Positions 1 to 12,687 of a stretch of 64,000 nucleotides of DNA are shown here, piece after piece (positions within the stretch are counted from its first letter, which is position 1; each line of letters starts with the position of its first letter). Location of the stretch: positions 2,313,001 through 2,377,000 of the forward strand of contig NC_084886.1 of the NCBI RefSeq assembly GCF_958979055.1, written 5' to 3'. The DNA comes from Alnus glutinosa. Lineage: Eukaryota; Streptophyta; Magnoliopsida; Fagales; Betulaceae. Below the pieces are notes generated by a model that saw only the letters and a list, made by a program, of their open reading frames with translations, was not told where the DNA came from and did no database searches. The position numbers were made by a program, and so were the translations under genes.

Positions 1-861
1 TTGTAGTTGATTCCAGGAATTGAAAAATTTTGTACATTATGTAAAAGAAGTGTGGTAGTTAGCGTACCTAGTGAACAGAAAGTAGTGTTTACTTTTTCAT
101 TTAGTGCTGGTTTTAACTTGTTTGATATCTGTTTCCCAGCAATTACAGCTTTGGCTCCTAATCAATATTTCAGCATTTGTTTTTACATTGATTTATATCA
201 TGGGCGAACTCAATGCTGTTAACCTGATTTTATCATAATGTACCCATGTTACGATATTATTGAAATGTTGGTGATTTCATGATGCTGTTAAAATCGGAAC
301 AAGTTCTTGAAGTTAAGAGTCCAAATGTTGCATAAGTGATTGTTGATTGAAAGAGATTTTGATCTTTCCCCAATCATCTGCATTTTTTGACCTTTGATTT
401 AAGATCCAAAAGACTGTATGGTATTTTCAGCAGACGCTCGACAGACTTAAAAGACTTGATGAATACTTACAAAAAAAAAAAAAAAAGACTTAATGCATTG
501 TGATTTTTTTTGTTAAGCAATTCTGCTATTGGTAGGTTTGTTTAGATCAAGAAAGGAGAATAAATGGCTATTTGTATTGATCAGATATACAAAGAAAAAT
601 CTTGCATAGCATTAAAAAATACACAACCGGGAGTATCTGTCTCAGATGCATATCCAATTCGGATACAATTACCAGTTTAAAGTATCGGTACTTTTGGATA
701 CTACTACTATTTGAAAGAATCCATGCTTCGTCAGAGAGAGCTCATTGACATTCGATTGTCTTGTTTCTTTTCTTGTATTTGCTTTTTTGAGGGAGTGTAA
801 CTTCCAGTCCAATTCCTGGTACAAGAATCTCACATAATGCTATTGATTCTTCTTTCCTCAG
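1..861 (+). other. Partial last intron of the upstream PP2A B' gene
   Basis: This stretch is AT-rich, has no supported reading frame, and ends with the acceptor CTTTCCTCAG at 852-861, directly before the B56 terminal exon. The second B' gene downstream has its last intron at the same codon boundary, so this is most likely the 3' part of that intron. The donor and the main exon lie left of the window. A 71-codon open frame at 7-222 has no recognisable features. Confidence 0.7.
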
Positions 862-1221
862 GTGGCAGAGAGAGCTTTGTTCATGTGGAGCAATGATCAC
901 ATTGAGAACTTAATCAAACAAAATCGCAAGGTCATTCTGCCCATTATCTTTCCTGCCTTGGAGAAAAATGCTAGAAATCATTGGAATCAGGCTGTGCATG
1001 GTCTGACCTCAAATGTCCGCAAGATTTTCTATGATCTTGATCCTGAGTTGTTTAAGGAATGCTTACTAAAGTTCCAGGAAGATGAATTGAAGGAAGTTGA
1101 GATCAAAGCAAGACGTGAAGCCACGTGGAAACGCTTAGAGGAACTTGCTGCAAAAAAGGCTACAAGTAATGAAGCTGTACTTGTTCCTGGGAAAGCACCT
1201 CTTCGCACCTCTTCAGGTTAG
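862..1221 (+). CDS. PP2A regulatory subunit B' (B56), terminal exon, partial gene
   Basis: This is the C-terminal exon of a B56/B' regulatory subunit of protein phosphatase 2A, a scaffold-like protein that directs the PP2A catalytic and A subunits to substrates. The exon opens after a CAG acceptor with the codons for VAERAL, then has the typical B56 run around [20 protein letters not shown] and NHWNQAV, and ends after a charged helical tail at a TAG. It gives 119 codons. The exon aligns over almost its whole length with exon 2 of the complete gene downstream (11594-11947) and starts in the same phase, so the two are tandem duplicates. The last ~15 residues differ between them. The beginning of the gene is outside the window, so its integrity cannot be judged. 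Confidence 0.9.
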   Translation: MAERALFMWSNDHIENLIKQNRKVILPIIFPALEKNARNHWNQAVHGLTSNVRKIFYDLDPELFKECLLKFQEDELKEVEIKARREATWKRLEELAAKKATSNEAVLVPGKAPLRTSSG

Positions 1222-1859
1222 CCAGAATGAGAGGTATTTGTTGGTTGTTGAAGTGGCCTCAATTCTTTGATTTAGATGGGATTTATATTAGGTGGTCGGA
1301 TGCTCATGGATTGTTAACTCATCTGCTACCAAAAAAAAAAAAAGCAAGAAAATTTCATGTAGAGAGGTTCTTACTGATAACCATAGCCCAGCAAGCATTT
1401 TTCCAAGTTTATTTTTATTCTTAATATATCTGTTCGATCCTTTTACAGCTTAAAACAACATATGCAATGCTTTATAGTATCCATTTGAAGTCTGGAAACA
1501 ACATATTACGTCCAAATTATATTCAACCAACTACTCAAGAACAAAGTACTACATATATTTACATGTTTTCCGCGTTCTCAAAACTGTGAATTATCTGAGA
1601 GAGTGCTTTTAGTGCTCCACTTTTGTCTCAACTCTCTGTATTAGAGGTCTCAACTAAATGTATATATAAATGTTGGGGTGTATGGATCAAAATGGGGTGT
1701 GCAAATAGGTGATATTATTTTTTATCAGGTTAGGATGCAATCGATAAAAGCTCAACACTGAAGGATCAGAATCTGCAGAATATTTGAAGGCTGATCTTAC
1801 TCCTTGGCCAGGATGTTAGGTGAAAAATAACTCTTTTGAGAGACGAGAGATGGAGTACC
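1222..1859. other. 3' flank of the partial PP2A gene
   Basis: This AT-rich region probably holds the 3' UTR and spacer. No reading frame with family features was found. Confidence 0.4.
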
Positions 1860-2105
1860 CGATCCAATTTAGGATCCTCTTCATTTTAAGTGAAATGGAG
1901 AGGAATCATTTCATGGATTAGATTAGATTTTATTGTATCTAATAGTGTATATAATGGCATATCATTTAAAATTTTTTAATGACGTGGTAACGTAAGCAAC
2001 ATATAACGTTTCGTTAGATACTGTGAAATCTAATATCGACAATGAAATGGTTTCTTTTCATTTCACTTGAAATGGAGAGAATCTTGTGCCAATTTTAGAG
2101 GACAA
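1860..2105. mobile_element. Foldback MITE-like element
   Basis: The two ends are imperfect inverted repeats. The left arm carries AAGTGAAATGGAGAGGAATC and the right arm carries its approximate reverse complement around CATTTCACTTGAAATGGAGA. The arms enclose an AT-rich middle without coding sequence. Exact ends and target duplication were not established. Confidence 0.5.
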
Positions 2106-2403
2106 AGCATTTTTCTGGGTGCGATAAAGCCCACCTGAATGGGGAGCTACCCCTCCCATCATTTGAACTTCTGGGAAAGTGAAGGAAGATTGTAGTTTTT
2201 ATGAAAGAGAAATGCATAAACAAAAACCGTAAACGTTTTTTGTTGTTGTTGTTATTATTAACATTATGAATAAGAATCTATTAAACAAAGAAAGAACACA
2301 TGGATTGAGCAAAGGAGTTGTCACGCACTGTGAACATTAGCTTAAGAACAGTTTTTCTCCTTTTTAACTCGGTCTATTAATTTAACATGATTGAGTTAGA
2401 GAA

Positions 2404-3280
2404 AGTTTCTTCAACAACTGTTTGGAAGTAGAGGACCTTCAACATCTTTTTATTGACTGTCCCTTTGCCAAAGCAATCTGGAGAAATACCTTTTGGCCTA
2501 TCAATACTTAGGTTTTTGCCAGCTTACCAATTGAAGAATGGTCCAAAGCCTTGCTCAGACCTTGTGCTTTCTTGGGAATCCCAAAAAGCAAGGTTTTATT
2601 CTTCCAAATTTCGGCTTTGGTCTCTCTTGATCACATTTGGTTAGCAAGGAACACGCTGGTTCATGATGGGACAAATCCGGATCCAGCCAACAGTTTGAAA
2701 TCTGTTATTTCTACTGTGAAATCTCATTTGAAAGCTTGGAAAGATTATCATCTTTCCCCTTAGATCTGGATCACTCCCCCCTCTTGGTTCCTAAGAGGTT
2801 AATTTTGATGTTGCGGTTCGCCTCTTTTTCTGTGTTGCAGCTGTGGTTCTTAGTGATTATTTTTGGCTGATTTTGGCAGCTTGCGCCAAGAAACTCCTTC
2901 CTTTGGAGGCCTCAGTAGGAGAAGGCTTGGCAGCTCTTCTTGCCACTCGTTTTGCTTTTCCAGTATGGCTGTTCTTCCCTCCAGCTTGTAGGGGACTCCC
3001 AGCTCACCAACCTAGCTATCAGCAATGGTCATTTGTTCATTGACTAGCTTTGTGCCCCTTTGGTGGCACATATTCCCCATCAGCTTCTCCTCTTTGAGAA
3101 GTGGACCGCTTCAAAGGTTTCAAGATGCATCAATTTTCGTGCATACTTGGTTGCTAAATAGACCGCTTCTCATCATGTGTTTATAAGCATTTCCGAAAAT
3201 TCTCCCTTTCTTTCTTCCTTCAAGATTAAGAGTGGCAAAGACCCACCTTTGTAATCCCTTTCCCCTCGTTGAATTAAAAA
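2404..3280 (+). pseudogene. LINE 3' relic: zinc-knuckle tail of reverse transcriptase plus RNase H-like domain
   Basis: One frame from about 2419 reads the zf-RVT type motif HLFIDCPFAKAIW, passes one in-frame TAG near 2508, and continues through SKVLFFQISALVSLDHIWLA to 2763. A second frame from about 2801 reads VNFDVAVR, then VAAVVLSDYF and VGEGLAALLATRF, as in the RNase H-like domain at the end of plant non-LTR retrotransposon polyproteins. The frames are broken by a stop and a shift, and the part before the zinc-knuckle is missing. A short A-rich tract near 3275-3292 may be the old 3' tail. This is a dead, 5'-truncated LINE. Confidence 0.75.
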
Positions 3281-3640
3281 ATTAAAAATTTAGTAAGGAA
3301 GATTACACCTTCTTCCTTTTTTAAGAGAACACCTAATTTTGGTGTTATTAAAAAATAGCCATTTTGAATTATAATCTTTAGACCGAATATAGAAAACACA
3401 TATCCAAAGAATTTTCTCATAAATAAATAATAATAATAAGTCAAAAGAAAGGAAGAAGGTTACCAATTACTAATGAGGTTTCTAGAGTTTATTGCAAGAC
3501 TCATACCAATTGCGCAATAGCCAAAGAACAGTCATGAACTTGAACTCTTATGCCAAAATTATGTGAGAAATCCGCATGTCAATATGCAGTCACGATTACG
3601 TAATTCCTTTTTGAAATTGTTGTCAAAAAGGTCTTTTATT

Positions 3641-3813
3641 TAAGAGCAACGCTATATGCAACTCTTATCCTACTTTTATCCCTCCAAATGTGACATAACT
3701 TTTAAAATTACCGTTGGATCAAAATTCAATAGTGATAATTTCAAATCTAATTGTGATTTTAAAAACCATATCACATTTGGAGATAAGAGTCTTGCATATA
3801 GTATGATTCTTTA
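3641..3813. mobile_element. MITE, about 173 bp, with inverted ends
   Basis: The left end reads TAAGAGCAACGCTATATGCA. The right end, reverse-complemented, reads TAAAGAATCATACTATATGC. A longer arm including CTCTTATC and CCAAATGTGA is repeated inverted on both sides. It has no coding capacity, and the target duplication is not clear. Confidence 0.55.
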
Positions 3814-4067
3814 CTAATAGCTTAAATGGAACTTGCTCACATTTTTCGAGTGGACTTAATCTATACATATGTTCTTTAAATCTTAGTTGTTCATTTTAAT
3901 TGAACCACCCAATGCGACGACATATAAGAGACGGCCATCCTCAAAAGTCAAGTTAGGGGTGATTGAGAACCCGTTTGATAACCCCTATTGGAGGTGCTTC
4001 TTGTTTGAAATTTGAAAATTGTGCTTTTTTTAGAATTTTTCGCATACCCAAAAAAAGAAAAGAAAAG

Positions 4068-4330
4068 GATAGGCTCAATTTGAGAACTATAAAGCATGCG
4101 TGGTTTGCTGTTTGGGTGAATGTGACTGCAAGTCACTTTTGACAAAAAAAATAAAAAAGAAAAGAAAGATAAGCTTAATTTAGGAATCGTGAAACACGTA
4201 TGGTTTGTTATTTGGATGAACATTATTACCAGCCACTTTTGAAAGAAAAAAAAGAAGAAATAAATAAATAAATAAAGATAAGCTTAGTTTGGGAATAGTG
4301 AAACACGTATAATTTGCTATTTGGGTAAAC
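4068..4330. repeat. Three tandem copies of a roughly 100-110-bp unit
   Basis: Units start at 4068, 4168 and 4277 (the last is partial). Each begins GATA(A/G)GCT(C/T)A and carries a TTTG(C/T)T(G/A)TTTGG block, followed in the first two by AGxCACTTTTGA and an A-rich tail. No function is suggested. Confidence 0.7.
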
Positions 4331-4388
4331 AGAGTTGTGGGAAAAGACGTTGCAACTGAAAAGTAACGGTAAAAAGACTTTATTACAC

Positions 4389-4399
4389 ATGCGCGCGCG

Positions 4400-4484
<85 letters not shown>

Positions 4485-4485
4485 T
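4389..4485. repeat. Compound microsatellite (GC)n-(AC)n-(AT)n
   Basis: An uninterrupted run of GC dinucleotides passes into about 30 AC repeats and then AT repeats. Open frames here in several phases are products of the repeat. Confidence 0.95.
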
Positions 4486-5559
4486 ACTTTTTGGGTAAAA
4501 AGCAAAGAGTAATCCTAAAACCCGTTAGCAAACCAGCGCCTAATCATCTCTTTTGACCTCATAGGTAATTCGATCACCCTAACCAGACAATTAGGGTAGC
4601 CGACCCCCTCCACATTTTGGGAAGAAAGTCTTGTAGATTTCATTAATAAATTAGGAAGAAATATCTTGTTCAACAAATACAATATCGTAAATAAAAACAA
4701 GAAAATCCTCCATTCAAACTTGTTCTAAAGAACACATGTGGAGTTGCTTCATAGTTAGTAGGGGCGAACTATCCCTTTGGGATTCAAATTAGTAACTTAG
4801 ACTACTTAGGAAAAAAAAAAACAATTAGTTACTTCGATTATTAATAAATAGAGAGCAGTTACATATCTATCACTTGTTCATCTATTTTGCAAATTTACCA
4901 TTGAATATATGAGTTTCATATATTTAATGGTGGATTTACACATCTATCGTACGAAGACAATCAAGAGATGGGTAAAAGATAAAAACTAAATATTTATCTA
5001 ATAAATTAGATAGATGAATGTTTAGTTTAATTCTCAATAAAAAAAAAAAAAAAAATCTCAATAAGATAACACTCATCTACTAAACCAAAAAAAAAGGAGG
5101 AAGATGGTCCCGTGGTTTGAAATGTTGATCACCGTGTGATTGAGGAGATGTGGTGTGGTTTATTCGTTTTTGATTCTGGGTGATAACACATTGTCGGGCA
5201 AAACAATATCCATATACAATTATCCCATTCCTAAGCGTGTTTTAGAACAGTAATATGATCCTTTAGACGCTTACAGAGAGAGAGAGGGAGAGATTGCTTT
5301 CATCCTCTATTGTCAACTTTATTTTATCTTACTCAAAGGTTCCATTGACGGGCTGTGAAGGTTCTAAAGACTATTTTGGTCAGTATGCTCTGTCTCTCTC
5401 TGGCCCAAGGGAATTGAAAAAAGAAAAAAGAATATCTATGCCTCTTTCGCACGGCTTCTTTATGAAGTCATTGCCATGCTAAGTGGAAAACATTCTTCTG
5501 CTTCTTTTTGCATCGGGGTTTGCTTCACCTTCAATGTTTTGCCTTTCGTTCCTACTATG
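4486..5559. other. Spacer and probable promoter region of the second PP2A B' gene
   Basis: This stretch is AT-rich with poly(A) runs, for example near 5040-5055, and a short GA repeat at about 5276-5292 of the kind often found in plant 5' leaders. No protein-coding feature is supported. Confidence 0.35.
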
Positions 5560-5657
5560 GTAAGTTTTTCACTTTATTTCCTAACTTTTTTCTGCAATAT
5601 ATATATATATTTTTTTGACTAATACTGTGATGAAAAATTGCTATCTTGGTATTATAG
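5560..5657 (+). other. Possible 5'-UTR intron of the PP2A B' gene
   Basis: A good donor (ATG/GTAAGT at 5557-5564) is followed by a T-rich stretch and an acceptor ATTATAG ending at 5657, about 560 bp before the start codon. Leader introns are common in this gene family. This is inferred from splice-site appearance only. Confidence 0.35.
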
Positions 5658-6216
5658 ATCGCACCCAAATCCTGTCATCGTCCGAGCCTGCTGAGATTGC
5701 TGCTGATTTTGGAGAAAAGGGCAAGAAAGTGAATGTCTCTTCAACCCAGTTCTCAGCTCGGAGAACATAGTAAACGATTGGAGGTTCTGGTATTTGTATC
5801 TGCTTTTGGAATTTGATACTGGGTTCATTTTGAAGTGTCCTTTTCATTTTTTGCTGCATCTGAATGTTTGAATTTGGGTCAAAGGGTGTCAAATCTTGTA
5901 GATGATTTTACCCGAGATGAAGAAAACATTATCCAATTATGGTTTGTATGATAAATTAAAGCAAGAGTTTCTCCTTTGATGCTTCGACTAATGCTTCTGG
6001 GGCTTGTGTAATCTATATATGGGAGTGGGTGTTTGTATCGGGGACTAATTGAAGTGGGTCTGTTTGTTCATTACTTTGAAATGGGTTTTATACACCTGGG
6101 TTTTCGTTTCTGATTGTGAAATTGAGGTGCCTGTCTCTTGGAGAGAGCCTCTAGAGTGTAGAGGCTGCTGTGTTTGATTGGATTTCTGTTAATTATCATT
6201 ATTTCTTCTTCAAATT

Positions 6217-9200
6217 ATGATCAAGCAAATACTCGGTCGGCTTCCGCGGAAGCCATCCAAGTCGGGTGAGAATCGTGAATTATTTGGGGGATCATCTGAC
6301 CCTTCTTCAAATACTTCCATCAGCACAAGAAGCAGTGACCTTCTGAATAATAGGCCGGTAAGCTCGAATAGCACAACCCTTCTAGGCACTGACTTTGCTC
6401 CAAATTCAGGATATAGTTCTGGAAATAAACTTTCCCACGCTGTGAATCCAAAATCCAATGGCAATTTTGTAACCGGTCCTTATGAAGCATTGCCAGGATT
6501 CAGGGATGTCCCCAGCTCTGAGAAGCAGAACTTGTTTATTAGAAAGCTGAAATTGTGTTGTGTTGTCTTTGACTTCGCTGATCCAACGAAGAACCTGAAA
6601 GAAAAAGACATCAAGCGGCAGACATTGCTTGAGCTGGTAGATTATGTTACTTCTGCAAATGGGAAGTTTACTGAAAGTGTTATGCAGGAAGCCATTAAGA
6701 TGGTCTCTATGAACTTATTTAGGTCACTCATTCCACAACCCCGTGACAACAAGGTTTTAGAAGCTTTTGATTTGGAAGAGGAGGAACCTACGATGGATCC
6801 TGCATGGTCTCACTTGCAAATTGTGTATGAATTTCTTCTGAGGTTCATTGCATCTCCCGAGACAGATGCAAAGTTGGCTAAAAGGTACATTGATCACTCT
6901 TTTGTTCTCAAGTTGCTAGATCTCTTTGATTCTGAGGATCCCAGGGAGAGGGAGTATCTGAAAACAATTCTACATCGGATCTACGGAAAGTTCATGGTGC
7001 ATCGCCCATTTATTCGAAAAGTGATCAACAACATTTTCTTCAATTTTATTTTTGAAACAGAGAAGCATAATGGGATTGCTGAGCTTTTAGAAGTTTTGGG
7101 CAGTATAATCAATGGGTTTGCTCTGCCACTGAAAGAAGAGCACAAGTTATTCCTTGTTCGGGCTCTAATCCCTCTTCACAAACCAAAATGCTTACCGATG
7201 TACCATCAACAGTTATCATACTGCATTACACAATTTGTGGAGAAAGACTCCAAGCTTGCTGACACTGTCATAAGGGGTTTACTGAAATACTGGCCAATCA
7301 CAAATAGTTCAAAGGAAGTCATGTTCCTAAGTGAGCTGGAGGAAGTTTTAGAAGCAACTCAGCCAACAGAATTTCAACGATGTATGGTACCCTTGTTCCG
7401 CCAACTCTCCCGTTGCTTAAGTAGCTCACATTTTCAGGTAATGAGCCCTGCAAATTTTGATCTTAATCTAATTCAGTTCACACTTCTTATGTTGAAGCTT
7501 ATTTTAAAGTATTATTATTCCTACTTGCTATTTTTCTGGTTCTTTTCCGTAGTAACTGTAGTTTGAATCTGGAAACATGATCTAGTTATTTTGAGTAAAT
7601 GGTAATTAGTCTCTTTCTAAGTGAGAAGAAGGGTGTCTTGTGGCCACCATTCTAATAAAACCTGTAAAGTTATCTTTCTTGCTGGCTGGTACTTACCTTT
7701 GGTTTATTTTATTGTATTTATTTCCATTTCCCATTGATAAAGGCAAGGGCTATCAGTATGAAACCTAAGATTGTTGTTATTTTCCAAAATATCTTTGTGT
7801 CGTTTTCTGTTCTGAGCTGGTGGGTCATTAGTTTTAGGCATCTGCAATTTGGTTTTTGTTAAGATCATACTCTATTGATTCTGCTTTTTTTGATTTGGTA
7901 CAGGTAATACATACATTATACTTGCTCGATGTTATTGATAAGTTCAAGTTCAAATCATGCATGGTACTAATATGTGCTAATCAATTTCCAATAATGTTGA
8001 TGAAAAGAGCTACTTAGTCAATACTAGATTTAGCACAAACTAATCTTATTGGAGTTTGAGTTTGTAACAGAATCATATATTTTGTCCTAAACAAGGATTT
8101 TTGATTGACTAGAATTGTTGGAAAGGATTAAATACCAAGACAATGACCCCAAGTAATAAACATAAACTAATTAAAAAGGTTTTGAGCTTATTTGGCTAGG
8201 GTCATTGCCCATTCCATAAAATTGAATTTCTCCAAATTGTGGGTTGATACCTCCACGAATTTCTCCCCATGATGGGTCTTCCTAGGAAATTGTGGGGTTT
8301 CATCTGTAGTTTTGTAATAGAGGATTGTTTATCCATATGCTAGTAGCAGTCATGATGCCTCTGATAGCACTGCTGTGACAGCAGCAATGTTTTTGCGACT
8401 GCTTCAAGGATTTATCAATTCTTTTCCTCATGGCAATTCTTCGCTTTCTTGTGATTGATTATGACTCTTCGGTATGTATATCTGTCTAGTCTAAACAGGG
8501 TAGCATAAAAAAGGATTCCAGCAAAAGGAAAATGTAAAAAGATATAAAATAAAAATATTTTAGAGGCCACAAAAGGTGCTAGTGGTTTGTATTCAATATG
8601 GGGTATTTAGCTTTCAGAAAGTCCAGTTCCCATAAACATTGTTTCATTCTTGTGAACTGTGCGGAATTTGTTACTGTGATGTTTTTGCAAGACTTGTCAA
8701 ACAATTCAATATCTTTCAAGGCTTAACATCTGATTGTGGTGCTTGGAAACATTTTAAAACTAAATCGCTTTTCTCAGGGCATGTAGGAAGTATGATTTTT
8801 AGTTGCTTATGTTTTCAGTGCTAACTGTTAATGGTGGTAAGCTAAAACCTACATATGTTATTGATTTTCTGTCTAACCATTTTTCTTTAATGCACTTTTA
8901 GTGAGAAAGGAAAATTTTGTATACACATTGAGTGGAAACAAATGTAGCTTGCTGTTAAATGGGAAATTTAGGGCTAGCTGCGTGAACGGTTACTGGGTGT
9001 GCAACTTGTCCTACCAGTCGGCTCTGCCCTGTGGAAGTGACTGATGGGCTAATATGCAACCTGTCTGATCTTCCACTTTATCGGTGGCTCTAGCAAGAGA
9101 CATGACAGGTTGCATATAATGAGATTGCGGTGGTTGCTCATTTATTATGATCAAATATAACTTATTAGGTTTGGATTTATGCTTGTTCTTCTTTTTATCA

Positions 9201-11947
9201 GATGTGTAAATTGCTTTTACTGATACTTCTATTCTTTGACAAATTTTGTTGTCTACTTTAAGCTTTGAAGCTTATTAACTGAATTGTTCAGCATGTGCTG
9301 CACCGAACATTGTGTAAATGATTGAAAACTTCTGGTTCTTTGTTGCCAGTTGGAAAAAAATATGATTGAAATGGTTCTTCATAGCAAATCAATATTGAGG
9401 TTGCTGCTTAATGCACATGGTTGTAGTTAATTGGAGGTCCTACAGCTATGTAAATTCAAGGAAAAGAATTTTATCAACAGTAGTGATGAGATGAGACTTG
9501 AATTTTAGTACTATTTAATGTCTGTCATTGGTTTGACTGAGCAGGTGGTCTACCTTAATTTGTAAAACTCTTAGGTTTTACATTAAAATTAAAATGGAGG
9601 TGGAAAGAGATTGAAGTGTTATGGTGGTGCAGCTAGGGGTGGGCAAAATACCCAACCACCCCCTCGGGACTTGACCCGAAAAAACATCCAGAGCTGACCT
9701 GCAATGGTTGTTTTCCGCCATTGGTTGGGTGGTGATTGGTAATGAAAATACGTTTCCAACAGGGTTTGAGTTGGCTGTCAGGTTTAGGGTTTCATAAGCC
9801 AATATCCACCGACCTGACCAAAACCTGCTGTCTGGTTTGGTGGTGGGATGCAAGATGTTGCACCAATCTGCTGGTGGGGTGCGAAGCTTACTAAACGACC
9901 GTTTGGTTTATCAGACACTAGTAAGCTGCGTTTACTACAAATGGGCTGAGCCCGGATCTCATTAGCTTGGCCCAACCGGGGGGACTAGAAGGGGGTACAA
10001 GATCGCGCATTCCTGACCATTACTACCCCACCACTATCCTGATAAACCGATTGACTACTGTCTCTATTTCTGTGGTTTGGCAGTCCTGATGTGGTTGGTT
10101 GTGGGGGGGTAATTCACAGTTGACACTTGTCAGTTCGGCCATGAAAATCTCAGGCAATAGGATGGGAAAATTGTGTCTGACATGTAATGAACATGGATAT
10201 GGTTGGGTCACGGCCATAGATGTGTTTGATACATGTCCAAGAATTTTTAATTCGGATGCTTTGGGACACAACATGATACTTTGACGATACAGCTGGGTCA
10301 AGAATGGGAGATGGTTGGGGTATGGCTAGGGGTACGATAAAAATTTCCTAATAAAAATAGGGCTCAAATTGCTATTCTAAAATGCTTTGAGGTCAAATAC
10401 TAGAAAATGGGATCGAAAGGCTTTTGGATGGCAATGCAATGATAGTGACGAAGGTGTGGTTTTGGTGTTATGGTGGTATAGTGGCTGCAGTAGTTGACTG
10501 GCAGTGGGGTGGTGGTCGCGTTCTATCATGGAATTGAAGGTGGTCATTGTTATTATTATTTGTGGTATTGATTAGATTTGTGAATAAGTGATTTGATGAT
10601 ATCAATCTTCTATTAAACAGCATGTTTTTAACACATTATTTGTTAGGTATCTTTTGTGAATGTGAACCAAGTATAATGAGTAAATTTCTCTTGTTCAAAT
10701 CATTTGATAACCCTAGTCATTCTTTAATAAACGATAATTATGAATCAAAATCTGTATACATGCACTAAAAGATCAGAACTTAGATTCATACGTCTTGTTT
10801 AATTTGACAATAGCTCTGGCTGTCGTGGAATCAGCTACGAGTGAGAGTTGTGTTGGTGTTACTGATTATGACTTTTTAAATATTATTGAAGAGCTTAATA
10901 TAATTAAGTAGTATAAGTTCTTAAATTATGTCGAATGAATTCACCTAATTCAGTTTTAGTATTAAGAGGACATCTTAGTCACTGGGACATGTTCAAGGAA
11001 AGAGCTTGTAATTGCCGTCAAAATTTATTTTGATGCATGGATGCATATGTTTAAGTTGGGCATAATACATCTATTGAAACTTAGCCAAATAGTGTTTGAT
11101 CAGATGGTTGTGTGACAATTTCCTTGGCTGCACTGCATTCGGTAGTCACACTGTTCCTTGTTAGAGAATATTGGACGATCAAGTGCTACAATGCTCTTTC
11201 ATCTTATTAACTGGTGGTTCCCTGTGTACTGATCAAGTGTGGCTGTGCATGTGGTATTTATTACCTGTTGGCCCAACTAGGGCAGAATTAGTTTGTCACA
11301 AATACAAGTACTTCTATGTATTAATTGTTTCCCATTATTTATCATGGGAGAGTATCCCATAATGGTTGCAAGAAAGTTTGTTCCCTTTTTCATTTTAAGG
11401 TTGCTTTACTCAATCAAAGGTCAAAATTTCCACATGCTTTAAGTATACTGGCAGATGTTGGGCAAGAGTTATCATGTGCTTCAAGTTTTAAAATGAGTTT
11501 CTGATTTAGGACTTCCATACCTGTCAATGATGATTATGCATCCTATGTATTTCCTTAAGTTTTGAATATTTTAACTGATACTTGTTTTTACAGGTGGCTG
11601 AGAGGGCTTTGTACTTGTGGAACAATGATCACATTGAGAACTTAATCAGACAAAACCGTAAAGATATACTCCCCATCATCTTCCCTTCCCTGGAGAAAAA
11701 TGGTCGTAACCACTGGAATCAGGTGGTTCAAAGCTTAACGCTTAATGTCGGCAAGATCTTCTCTGATGTAGATTCTGAGCTGTTTGAGGAATGCCTGCGC
11801 CAGTTCCAGGAAGATGAAGCGAAAATGGAGGAGAAACAAAAAAAACATGAAGCCACTTGGAAGCACTTAGAAGAGTTTGCTGCAGTGAAAGCTGCAAGTA
11901 GTGAAGCACTTGTTCATTTTATGGATCGGTGCAGCATTAATGGTTAA
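6217..11947 (+). CDS. PP2A regulatory subunit B' (B56), complete two-exon gene
   Basis: This encodes a B56-type regulatory subunit of protein phosphatase 2A, 524 residues, the usual length for plant B' proteins. Exon 1 (6217-7437, 407 codons) starts with [15 protein letters not shown], the N-terminus of the plant B' gamma/zeta/theta type, followed by a Ser/Asn-rich variable region to about residue 85. The B56 helical-repeat domain then begins, with [48 protein letters not shown] and RALIPLHKP. Exon 1 ends in Gln at a CAG/GTAATG donor. Exon 2 (11594-11947) continues in phase after TTTTTACAG with [18 protein letters not shown] and ends SING-stop. No frameshift or stop is seen. The protein probably acts in cytosol and nucleus by docking PP2A to phosphoproteins. 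A tandem copy ends at 1221. Subfamily assignment within B' is not certain. Confidence 0.93.
7438..11593 (+). other. Long intron of the PP2A B' gene
   Basis: The intron is 4,156 bp, phase 0, GT..AG, between ...SSHFQ and VAERAL. Continuing exon 1 past the donor gives 42 unrelated residues and a stop at 7566. A stretch at about 9625-10340 is richer in G+C, begins TAGGGGTGGGCAAAATACCC like hAT-type repeats, and has several opposed GGTTGGGT/ACCCAACC segments. It may be an old insertion, but no matching end was found. The rest shows nothing recognisable. Confidence 0.8.
11594..11947 (+). CDS. Exon 2 of the PP2A B' gene
   Basis: This exon has 117 codons plus stop and encodes the last B56 helices and a Lys/Glu-rich C-terminal helix. 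It matches the terminal exon at 862-1221 in frame, length and most residues. Differences concentrate after the EATWK motif; the ending here is [10 protein letters not shown]. Confidence 0.92.
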   Translation: MAERALYLWNNDHIENLIRQNRKDILPIIFPSLEKNGRNHWNQVVQSLTLNVGKIFSDVDSELFEECLRQFQEDEAKMEEKQKKHEATWKHLEEFAAVKAASSEALVHFMDRCSING

Positions 11948-12687
11948 TGTGCTTGAACAGATTTAATGCTCATGGATTGTGGTCTAAACTTGTAGCTGTT
12001 CATGCCCCTTTCAGGGCTGTCTGCTGTAATGATCAAAAACACCTGACACCTCTATGCAGCACTGGAGTCCATACATTCTTATGGAATTCGCACCAGATAC
12101 TGTATGAGGGTTACACTGCAAATTTAAGTCAGAAGCTCCAGTACTCCACGTTTGCAATATAGGAGACCTGCTTTATCATAGTTGATATTTAAATTGTTGA
12201 GATGAAGTTGCTGATCAAAGGAAACTTACACAGTTGGACATCATTTTATTGAGTTCTGATATACTTATCGAGCTAGTCAAATTTCATTTCTTTATGTGCA
12301 TGTAATATAAATATATATATTGATTGATTGATCTTAGAGAACACTTTCATCAGCGTGAGTTCTTGTTTATGTAGATGCTGATATATTTCAATTCAACGAT
12401 CTTAATTGGAAAAATCCATGCATACTTTTTTGGTTTGCCATTGCAGGCAAACTTTTGTTCTCTCTCTCTCTCTCTCTCTCCCCAAAACAGGATCTGGGTG
12501 AATTTTTAATACCAAGCAGCAACTTGTTATCAAAGCATTATTCAGAATAATTTGTAGGAAAAGTTGGTAAATAAAGTGGGAAACTTAACAAGGTAGGAAC
12601 TGAAAGTGAAACATTGAAGGTGAAGCAAGCTCAGGTGAAAAAGAAGCAGAAGAAAGGCAGTGACTTCATAGAGAACCAGTCTAAATT
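11948..12687. other. Tail-to-tail spacer between PP2A B' and BAHD-1
   Basis: This holds the 3' UTR of the PP2A gene and the downstream flank of the minus-strand BAHD-1. A (TC)n tract lies at about 12461-12480. No other gene is seen. Confidence 0.5.

Noticed and set aside
3948..4223. 91-codon minus-strand frame next to the tandem repeat
   Set aside because: It is a translation through the roughly 105-bp tandem repeat; the repeated peptide follows the DNA unit.
4180..4458. Overlapping open frames of Cys-Val or His-Thr repeats
   Set aside because: They are translations of the GC/AC/AT microsatellite in both strands; the same applies to 55648-55851.
9625..10340. hAT element inside the PP2A intron
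   Set aside because: Only a left-end-like word was found; no matching right end or target duplication, so it is not listed as a separate element.
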